A stretch of DNA of 64,000 bases from an uncultured Lachnospiraceae bacterium (lineage in GTDB: Bacteria > Bacillota > Clostridia > Lachnospirales > Lachnospiraceae), in the NCBI GenBank assembly GCA_902780385.1, contig CACZFF010000008.1, positions 1-64,000 on the forward strand, in the 5' to 3' direction. Of the stretch, positions 57,424 through 64,000 are shown piece after piece. Position numbers and translations under genes: made by a program. How positions within the stretch are numbered: position 1 is the stretch's first letter; every line of letters starts with the position of its first letter. The notes beneath the pieces were generated by a model that saw only the letters and a program-made list of their open reading frames with translations, did no database searches and had not been told where the DNA came from.

Positions 57424-59358
57424 ATGCAGGACAAAAACGGGAACAGATTTATGACAGAGGAAGATCTGGAAAAATACTTTCTGACGGTTTCACATGAGCT
57501 GAAGGCACCGCTGACAGAAATCTATGCCTATGTGAAGATCATTGAAGAGGACTGCAGGGATCTTCTTCCGGAACAGTCGATGGCGGACCTGCAGTCTATA
57601 CGGAAAATCTGTGAGCAGGCAATGGGAACGATCCGGACTTATATCGGGTACTCAAAGATCCAGTCCAGTGAGATCGTTCTGGAAAAGCTTTCCCTGGGAG
57701 ACCTGATCAGAGACCAGTTCAGGGAACTGACCGCGCCTCTTCGGGACAGGAAGATCTCATTGCAGCTTCCTGACCAGGTGCCGGATGTGATCGCTGACCG
57801 TTTTCTCTTCTCCCAGCTGATCAGCAATATTTTTTCAAACAGCATTAAATTCACCTCCGCCAGAGAGGAAGCCCTGATCAGCCTGAGGGTTTCACGGGAC
57901 AGCGAGATGACACATTTCTTTTTCCAGGACAACGGAGAAGGGGTGAACGAGGAGTTTGCCAGGAGGGCCTTCGACCTGTTTGAGAAGACAGATTCCGACA
58001 ATAACCGTACCGGTACCGGGATCGGGCTGAATCTTGTTCACAGGATCGTGGAGCGCTTTCACGGAAATGTATCGATCTCATCGACGGAGGGAGAGGACTT
58101 TTCCATCCAGATCAGCCTCCCCAATCAGATGGTCATCATGCCTGTTGAAAAGACAGAGCCCGGAGAGGAGGAGATCCGAATCGGTGTCATCGGAGCAGTT
58201 ACCGGCGCTTATTCGGAAATCGCGCCCTGCCGCCGCTATGCCTATGAGCTGGCCGTCGAGGAGATCAATGCGGCCGGCGGAATACTGGGTAAAAAGGTCC
58301 GCCTCCTGTTCAGAGATTTCAGCTCGGATCTTGCGGAGGTCCCGGCCATTGCCTGGCAGCTGGCAGCTGCCGATAATGTCGATGTGCTGATGGGCGGGCA
58401 GCTTTCCTCCGCCAGGGAGTATATCAGGGATGTGGCACACAAGATGCAGATCCCCTATTTTTTCAATGCCCTGTACGAAGGCGGCATTGCGGACCATTAT
58501 ACCTTCTGCGTCTCCAATACACCCGAACAGAATGTCTATCCCATGCTCGACCAGATGCTCTCCGTGTACGGATCCCGCTGCTATATCATTGCGGCGGATT
58601 ACAACTACGGGATCCTCTCAGCCGAATGCAGCAGGAACTACATAGAGAAAAAGGGAGGAAGCATTGTCGGCATTGAATACTTTACACCGACCAAGAAGGA
58701 CTTCACGGATTCCATTGAGAAGATCCGGGAGGCAAATCCGGATATTCTGCTGTCCTTCTGCGTGGGAAACAATCAGATCTGTTTTCATGAGCAGTGGTAC
58801 AGAACAGGGAAAAAGAAGATCCCGGTCATTTCTACGATCGGTGTCGGGCTTTCTTCTCTTCACAGGAGGCTGCCGGCACCCTATATGCAGAACACTTATT
58901 TCATGAGTTCCTATATCGAGGAACTGGATACCGGGGAAGCAGAGGCCTTCACGAAAAGGATCCGGGATCGTTTTGCAGACAAAAACATCCCCTACATTGA
59001 GTTTGATGCCGAGACAGCCTATACAGCTGTTTACCTGTATAAAAAGGCGGTGGAAGAAGCCGGGACGACGGACACGGAGGCGGTCATAGCGGCTCTGGAA
59101 AGCGGCCGGATCGACTTCAGCGGACCCGGCGGAAGGGTGATAGTCCGGGGAGAAGACCACCACGTTGTGCGGGATGTGATCCTCTTCCGCGTCAATAAAC
59201 AGAATGAAGTCGAGAAGCTGATGTATTTCCCGGCACTGCAAACCCACTTTGTGGAGGAGGCCCTGAAACAGGAATTCGGGAGAAAGACGACCCTGCGTGA
59301 ACTGGGCCGCCAGGCACCGGATATTCAGTACAATGTCATGTACAACCGGATCGTGTAA
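57424..59358 (+). CDS. soluble histidine kinase fused to AmiC/UrtA-like ligand-binding domain
   Basis: 644 residues, no signal peptide or membrane helix. Residues 1-235 are a histidine kinase: His24 in VSHELKAPLTE, N-box LISNIFSNSIKF at 132-143, G1 DNGEGV and G2 GTGIGLNLV near 197-205. Residues 250-640 are a Peripla_BP_6/urea-amide binding fold (IRIGVIGAVTGAYSEIAPCR, EEINAAGGILGKKV, PEQNVYPMLDQMLSVYG, IAADYNYG), like AmiC, UrtA and FmdD. The usual order, sensor outside then kinase, is reversed and everything is cytoplasmic. GGAAGGGG precedes the ATG. The AraC-type regulator downstream is the likely phosphoacceptor and the divergent nitrilase the likely target. Confidence 0.85.
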   Translation: MQDKNGNRFMTEEDLEKYFLTVSHELKAPLTEIYAYVKIIEEDCRDLLPEQSMADLQSIRKICEQAMGTIRTYIGYSKIQSSEIVLEKLSLGDLIRDQFRELTAPLRDRKISLQLPDQVPDVIADRFLFSQLISNIFSNSIKFTSAREEALISLRVSRDSEMTHFFFQDNGEGVNEEFARRAFDLFEKTDSDNNRTGTGIGLNLVHRIVERFHGNVSISSTEGEDFSIQISLPNQMVIMPVEKTEPGEEEIRIGVIGAVTGAYSEIAPCRRYAYELAVEEINAAGGILGKKVRLLFRDFSSDLAEVPAIAWQLAAADNVDVLMGGQLSSAREYIRDVAHKMQIPYFFNALYEGGIADHYTFCVSNTPEQNVYPMLDQMLSVYGSRCYIIAADYNYGILSAECSRNYIEKKGGSIVGIEYFTPTKKDFTDSIEKIREANPDILLSFCVGNNQICFHEQWYRTGKKKIPVISTIGVGLSSLHRRLPAPYMQNTYFMSSYIEELDTGEAEAFTKRIRDRFADKNIPYIEFDAETAYTAVYLYKKAVEEAGTTDTEAVIAALESGRIDFSGPGGRVIVRGEDHHVVRDVILFRVNKQNEVEKLMYFPALQTHFVEEALKQEFGRKTTLRELGRQAPDIQYNVMYNRIV

Positions 59359-59550
59359 ACACTGGCCCCATAGTTTTGTATAAAACATCGGGCAAAGGCG
59401 GAACGGAAACGACATGGCTGTAAGCGTAAGACTGCCGCCGTATGTGTACCCGCAAGACAGCAGCCAACCCCAAGGTGGAGACGGTTTAACTTAAACAGCA
59501 TTTACAAAAAGAAACCTGCTCGGAAGGAAATCAGCGTTCTGAGGTGATCT

Positions 59551-60621
59551 ATGTACAAAATGCTATTGGTGGATGACAGGAAAATATTTTTGCGCACTGT
59601 CAGAAGAATGCCGTTTTTCCGCGACCATGAAGAGGAAATCCGGATCGAATGGGAGACCTGCCGCGCCGACAGCGCGCTGGAGATCCTGCGAAAAGAGCAT
59701 GTCGATATTGTGATGACAGATATCCGCATGCCGATGATGAGCGGGATCGATCTTCTGAAGGCGATCCGGAGAGAAAACCTGTGCAGCTGCACGATCCTGA
59801 TGAGTGAGTATACGGATTTTGCCTACGCGAGAGAGGGGATCCTCTATGGAGCCTTTGACTACATCGTGAAACCGCTGGAGGAAAAGGAGCTTGAGGGTAC
59901 ACTCACACGTGCGCTCGCGCATCTGCAGAAAAATGACCTTATGAGAGAACCGGAGATGGCGGCAGCAGAAGGACTTGCGGGAATGCTTTTCAAAAACAGC
60001 AGGGAGGAAATAGAAAAGGGGCTGAAGGCGATCGAGTCTTATGTCATGTCGGAAAAGGATCCCCTGGAAAGAATGCAGAAGATCCGGAAGATCAACAGCC
60101 GGATCCTGCAGTCTCTTTTGACCGGCTATCCCTTTCTGGAATCCTATGTGCCTCTGGAGGCCCTTTTTTCTTCTCCGGATACGGCTTCGGAATCGGATGT
60201 AAGAGAGGCCCTTCTGCGTCTGAGCCGGAGTCTCCTTTTTCTGCATCGGAAGGCGCCTCTGTTCCATACAGGGTCTGCCAATGTACAGGTGCAGAATATC
60301 TGGTTTTATATGATCGGAAATGTGGATGAAAGCTGCCGGCTCACAGAGACCGCTCAGCGCTTTTTCCTCAACCCCAGCTATCTGAGCAGCCTGTTCAAAA
60401 AAGAGACAGGGATCTCCTACAAGGCGTTTCTTCAGGATCTCAGGATGGAGAGAGCGCGTTTTCTGCTGGGAAATACAGAGAAGAAGGTTTCCGAGATCGC
60501 CGCCCAGCTGCACTTTACGGATTCAGAGTACTTCCGGAAATCATTCCGGTCCTATACGGGAATCTCCCCGGCAAAATTTGATTATGAGAAATATATTGAC
60601 GCGGCAGTTTCAGGCAAATGA
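59551..60621 (+). CDS. response regulator with AraC-type DNA-binding domain
   Basis: 356 residues. Receiver domain 1-120 with acidic pair in LLVDDRKIF, phosphoacceptor Asp57 in IVMTDIRMPMMSG, and Lys107 in DYIVKPLEEKE. A helical linker follows, and the C-terminal 100 residues are two AraC HTH motifs (NPSYLSSLFKKETGISYKAF, FTDSEYFRKSFRSYTGISPA). GAGGTGATCT precedes the ATG. It follows the sensor kinase by 192 bases on the same strand. Inferred role: activate the divergent nitrilase/membrane protein operon when the kinase's ligand is present. Confidence 0.92.
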   Translation: MYKMLLVDDRKIFLRTVRRMPFFRDHEEEIRIEWETCRADSALEILRKEHVDIVMTDIRMPMMSGIDLLKAIRRENLCSCTILMSEYTDFAYAREGILYGAFDYIVKPLEEKELEGTLTRALAHLQKNDLMREPEMAAAEGLAGMLFKNSREEIEKGLKAIESYVMSEKDPLERMQKIRKINSRILQSLLTGYPFLESYVPLEALFSSPDTASESDVREALLRLSRSLLFLHRKAPLFHTGSANVQVQNIWFYMIGNVDESCRLTETAQRFFLNPSYLSSLFKKETGISYKAFLQDLRMERARFLLGNTEKKVSEIAAQLHFTDSEYFRKSFRSYTGISPAKFDYEKYIDAAVSGK

Positions 60622-60669
60622 AGGGAAGCTGTGCCGGTTGCATGCAGACATTTGACGAGCGTCCAAACA

Positions 60670-60720
60670 GGGGGAAGGGGACGGTTCTCTGTCTCCTTTC
60701 AGGTGGGTCTGTACTTTAAC
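60670..60720. repeat. REP half-unit (copy 6) joined to a MITE end fragment
   Basis: 60670-60696 carries GGGGACGGTTCTCTGTCTCC. Directly adjoining, 60697-60720 read on the minus strand matches the first 24 bases of the element at 22781 with two differences (shared core GTACAGACCCACCTGAAA). Confidence 0.7.
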
Positions 60721-60780
60721 CGGCACTCTGTTTTGAACCATCTTAAAGAACTATGAATACAAGACCCTGACAAAAAAGTA

Positions 60781-60789
60781 TGTTATAAT
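60781..60789 (+). promoter_or_regulatory. extended -10 promoter of the DUF5717-type gene
   Basis: TGTTATAAT (TGn plus TATAAT) about 120 bases before the start at 60911; no -35 match. Confidence 0.5.
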
Positions 60790-60910
60790 TCCCCTTGACG
60801 GGATGACAGGCAAAGAGACCGGGATGATCCGCCCTTTCTGTTTATACGGAATCGGGCGGCGATTGCTGGAACCTGCTGTCTGAAGTCCCGGAAAGGGGAT
60901 TTGTTTTGAT

Positions 60911-63900
60911 ATGAGAGATTTTTACACGAAAGAGAACATGCAGGGTCAGGCCTTTCATGTGCCGGACGCGGGTCTGTATTTCGAACCGGCGGAACTGGTC
61001 TTCGAGACAGAGACTGACACCGGACGTGAAGGTGTGATCCGTGTCCTTCACAGAGCGGGAAAACCGGCGCGCGGATATGTATATCCGTCTGAGCGCTGCA
61101 TGCGGGGTGTGCGGGAACAGTTTGCTCCGGCAGCCGACGGAACAGGATATATACGCTGGCAGTTTGATGCCCGCGGCATTGCCCCCGGAAGGATCATCCA
61201 GGGCTCTTTTCGTGTGATCACGCCCTATGGCGAATACAATATTCCCTATATGGTTGAGATCTCTGCCAAAGGAGAACTCCTCCGCAGAAAAAATGCCTTA
61301 CGTGAGACAGGCGGCAGAAGCGGCGTCCTGCGGGAACAGGCGGCGCAGGAAAGCGGGCAGGGACAGTTGTCAGAGACAGCCCCTTCCAATGAACGGGCAG
61401 ATGCAGTGAGCGGGATCCGCACAAAGGCAGAGTTTCTGGCAATGGCGGAAGAGGATTTTGAAGGGGCGGCGGCCTTTTTTTACAGCAGCCGGTTTGAGGG
61501 GATCCTCACCGAAGAAGAGGACAGGACGATCTACCGGGGACTCTCCATGCAGGAAGGAAATCTGCAGAATGTCGAGGAGTTCCTGATCGCGGCATGCGGG
61601 AAGGAAAAGACAGTCTTTGAACCGGTGGAAAAAAGCCTGTTTCTGCAGACAAGGGTAAAGGCGGGCAGGACCGAAGGAAGGCTTGCCGGAAGCCGCGCGG
61701 AACGTGCCATCGAGGCACACCGCCAGCGTGTCCGCAGGAGCGGCATGGCCGGCGCAAGTGCAAGGCAGGATACCGCCAGGGAAGAGGACCTGGTCTACAT
61801 ACCGCTGCAGATCCGCAGGATCGGAAACGGCTTCAACGGACCGGTGATCCGTGCGGAAGGGATCTTTCTGCCGTCTGCACCTTTTGCAGTTCCCTTAAAC
61901 GACCAGTCGCTGACGGCTCTGACAAACGGAACGGCGGACGGATCTGCAGTACAGGAGCCGGCGGAGGCGGAGACAGCCGCTGCAGGCGATGTCAATGCGG
62001 ATACGGAAAATGCTGAAGACAGCGCCGGAAGAATGATGAACAGAAACACAGAGAGCGAGAGGATCTTCACAGTCCGCATTCCGGTCAACCGCGCGGCACT
62101 GCATGCCGGGCGGAATTTCGGCCGTGTGGTCATACAGGGACCTTTTAACGAAACGGCGGTTCCGGTCGAGGTTCATTGTCCCGGCTCTGCCGGGCAGATG
62201 CGCCGCCGGCAGGGAAGGGAACTGGAGCTTCTGCAGCTGCAGCTGATGCGCCTCTATGTTGATTTCCGTCTCGAGGAGACGCCTCCCGATAACTGGTTTC
62301 TGCAGGCGGACCGTCTGATCGATGAGATCTCCCTGCGCAGCCACAGGGATCTGATCCCTCGTCTGTACGGCGTGCACCTTCTGATCCTGCGCGGCCAGCA
62401 TGCGGAAGCCCGCAGGGAACTGGGACGCATTGCAGTCCGGTATACAGGAAATGATGCATCGCAGAATTTTTCCGCCCGCTTTACGGGCGAGCAGGAGGAT
62501 GCCTACTGCTACAGACAGTATCTCTTTGCCCGCTGCCGGATGGAGGATACCCAGCTGAGGGGACGTGTGGTCAGGTTCCTGCGCGGTATTTACCGCCAGA
62601 CCGGTGACTGGCGCACTGCCTGGATGCTTCTGGATCTGGCAGAGGAATATGCGCCCGGGACCGCGGCGCGCTGGAATTTCCTGCGCCATCAGTATGAGAG
62701 CGGCTGCAACAGTCCTGTGATCTGGATCGAGGCCTGGGATATGGTTCGGGAGAACCCTCAGATCCTGCTGCCCGGAAGCAGTATACAGGAGCGCTGGGCC
62801 CGGGACGATTTCGGCCTGCATGTACTCTGGTATGCCGCCCGCAACAGAGCCCTGACGCCCAGGGCCGCGGAGGTGATGATCGCCCTCGCGGAAAAAAAGA
62901 AAACCTTCTCCAAACTTCTCTTTCGCGCCCTGTGTTCTGCCTATGAGATGTGGGATGAAGAGCACAGAGCCGCGTCCCGGGCTCAGAAGAAATATGAAAA
63001 CGGAAAAAGTACGGAAGCATCAGGTACTTCCGGAGACGTTGAAAGTTCTGCGGCCGCTTCGGATATTTCCTCTTCGGCTGAGTCTGCCCTGCAGATGAAG
63101 ACAGAGATGCTCCGTGCTGCCTGTATCCTCCTGGTCCGGGGACAGGATCTGTCACTTCAGGCACACAAGTGGTATGCGCGCGCTGTGGAAGCACATATAC
63201 CGCTGACGAATCTCGAGCAGAACTGGCGCAGCAGTATGCCAGTGGAGGATGCCGGCTACCGCATTCCGGCAGGCCGGAATGCCGTACTGCGCACAACGGC
63301 TTCCCGGGCTGCGCGGGCCGTGCTGGTCTATGACCGTTTCCGCGGAGAGCAGACATTCCCGGTGCGTAACGGGGTCGCCTTTCTGCCGGTCTACGGAGAT
63401 GCAAATACTGTTTTTCTGGAGGATGAGGAAGGAAACCGCTATGCGAAGAGCCTGCCTTACGCTCTGGATGAAAAAGCGGAGCAGCAGGGCGGTGATATTC
63501 CGGAAGATCCCTACGCCCTTGCGGAGTGGATCGGGTTCGGCAGCCGCGAGGATGTGAGTCTGCAGGTTGCGCCCAAAGAGGATGATCCGGTCTCGGAACA
63601 GTTTGCAAAAGCTGTCGGAAGACTTCTGGACAGCGGTCTCCTGACAGGACAGGCAAGGACCAGGCTTTTGCTGATGTGCCTTGCGGACAGCAGCGGAAAA
63701 CAGGATTACCTGCGCTTCTATCTGTCCAAGGCAGATCCGTCTCAGGGAGGCGCCGATGAGCGGGCAGGTCTCCTGGCTTACCTTGCGGAAGCGGGGGAAT
63801 ATGAAAAAGCGATGCGCTGGCTGCTGGTATACGGAACAGAGGGAGTCGGCGCCAGGCTGCTGGGCAGGATCAGTGTCGGATTTGCCTGGGAGGGCGGCGT

Positions 63901-64000
63901 GCAGGCGGCGCTCATCCCCATGGGCTGGGAGGCATTTCTGCGCGGATGTGAGAGCGCAGATCTCCTGGAACGACTGGCCCTTTCTTTCAGCGGCCTTTCG
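60911..64000 (+). CDS. large DUF5717-type protein, truncated by the window end
   Basis: At least 1030 residues, open to the last base. It begins MRDFYTKENMQGQAFHVPDA after AAAGGGG. An N-terminal beta-rich region (residues 15-120; RVITPYGEYNIPYMVEIS) is followed by a charged linker and a second beta region near 295-430. From about 440 on come helical, tetratricopeptide-like segments (LIDEISLRSHRDLIPRLYGV, WRTAWMLLDLAEEYAPG, LLAYLAEAGEYEKAMRWLL). I recall such giant proteins in Lachnospiraceae as DUF5717, with no known function. No signal peptide, so it is probably cytoplasmic. Low-complexity Ala/Ser/Glu patches near residues 340-380 and 700-720 look disordered. Confidence 0.8.
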   Translation, partial: MRDFYTKENMQGQAFHVPDAGLYFEPAELVFETETDTGREGVIRVLHRAGKPARGYVYPSERCMRGVREQFAPAADGTGYIRWQFDARGIAPGRIIQGSFRVITPYGEYNIPYMVEISAKGELLRRKNALRETGGRSGVLREQAAQESGQGQLSETAPSNERADAVSGIRTKAEFLAMAEEDFEGAAAFFYSSRFEGILTEEEDRTIYRGLSMQEGNLQNVEEFLIAACGKEKTVFEPVEKSLFLQTRVKAGRTEGRLAGSRAERAIEAHRQRVRRSGMAGASARQDTAREEDLVYIPLQIRRIGNGFNGPVIRAEGIFLPSAPFAVPLNDQSLTALTNGTADGSAVQEPAEAETAAAGDVNADTENAEDSAGRMMNRNTESERIFTVRIPVNRAALHAGRNFGRVVIQGPFNETAVPVEVHCPGSAGQMRRRQGRELELLQLQLMRLYVDFRLEETPPDNWFLQADRLIDEISLRSHRDLIPRLYGVHLLILRGQHAEARRELGRIAVRYTGNDASQNFSARFTGEQEDAYCYRQYLFARCRMEDTQLRGRVVRFLRGIYRQTGDWRTAWMLLDLAEEYAPGTAARWNFLRHQYESGCNSPVIWIEAWDMVRENPQILLPGSSIQERWARDDFGLHVLWYAARNRALTPRAAEVMIALAEKKKTFSKLLFRALCSAYEMWDEEHRAASRAQKKYENGKSTEASGTSGDVESSAAASDISSSAESALQMKTEMLRAACILLVRGQDLSLQAHKWYARAVEAHIPLTNLEQNWRSSMPVEDAGYRIPAGRNAVLRTTASRAARAVLVYDRFRGEQTFPVRNGVAFLPVYGDANTVFLEDEEGNRYAKSLPYALDEKAEQQGGDIPEDPYALAEWIGFGSREDVSLQVAPKEDDPVSEQFAKAVGRLLDSGLLTGQARTRLLLMCLADSSGKQDYLRFYLSKADPSQGGADERAGLLAYLAEAGEYEKAMRWLLVYGTEGVGARLLGRISVGFAWEGGVQAALIPMGWEAFLRGCESADLLERLALSFSGLS

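Overview
The window looks like chromosomal DNA of a Clostridia bacterium, most likely a Lachnospiraceae species. This rests on gene content: a DUF5717-type giant protein, a DUF6465-type small protein, YARHG and BspA-type LRR proteins, a B12-type radical SAM/DUF2344 fusion, MurT, NiaR and a phasin/UbiB pair. Ribosome binding sites are strong GGAGG-type, base composition is moderately GC-rich by eye, and tRNAs lack an encoded CCA. I see no rRNA, prophage, CRISPR array or intact insertion sequence. Genus cannot be fixed from the sequence alone.

Layout. 1-4 kb: a LacI regulator divergent from a PfkB sugar kinase and an IolC-like kinase. 4-7 kb: radical SAM/DUF2344 protein. 7-11 kb: AraC and LacI regulators and a MATE exporter. 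11-16 kb: PucR regulator, GT4 glycosyltransferase and GH13 alpha-glucosidase. 16-22.5 kb: NiaR, a membrane-type phosphoesterase, a second PfkB kinase, DUF6465 protein, NhaC-type antiporter and a phosphoribosyltransferase-like protein with a degenerate PRPP motif. 22.5-27 kb: AGCS amino-acid symporter, two paralogous small membrane proteins and a second MATE. 27-33 kb: His-rich CsoR-type sensor, TcdA, a PAS-class III cyclase, a protein with two cyclic-nucleotide-binding domains, a ferredoxin-tailed aldo/keto reductase and DgkA. 33-44 kb: phasin/UbiB pair and envelope proteins (amidase, transglutaminase, LRR, YARHG, MurT without GatD). 44-53.5 kb: YfcE, PrsW, two tRNA-Gly, TraX, beta-CASP RNase, DHFR, a PrsA-like lipoprotein, DUF218 and HtpG. 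53.9-60.6 kb: a putative amide/nitrile-sensing locus. 60.9 kb to the end: a truncated DUF5717 gene.

The most interesting locus is 53.9-60.6 kb. A tandem two-domain nitrilase-superfamily protein, whose second domain has lost its nucleophile cysteine, and an internally duplicated membrane protein are transcribed away from a soluble histidine kinase fused to an AmiC/UrtA-type ligand-binding domain. That kinase is followed by an AraC-type response regulator. The set parallels the Pseudomonas amiE/amiS/amiC/amiR logic but is rebuilt as a cytoplasmic two-component system. A second candidate module is the class III cyclase with non-canonical purine-selecting residues next to a dual cyclic-nucleotide-binding protein.

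The intergenic DNA is rich in structured repeats. There are at least three dispersed families: GGGGACGGTTC palindromes; a four-hairpin element at 33.9, 34.1 and 42.3 kb; and a MITE-like element at 22.8 kb with 11-bp inverted ends, an apparent 8-bp target duplication and a relative at 45.7 kb with covarying stems. There are also several short tandem arrays. htpG carries an exact CIRCE (HrcA) operator. Everything here was read by eye; family assignments are from motif recognition, not database searches.
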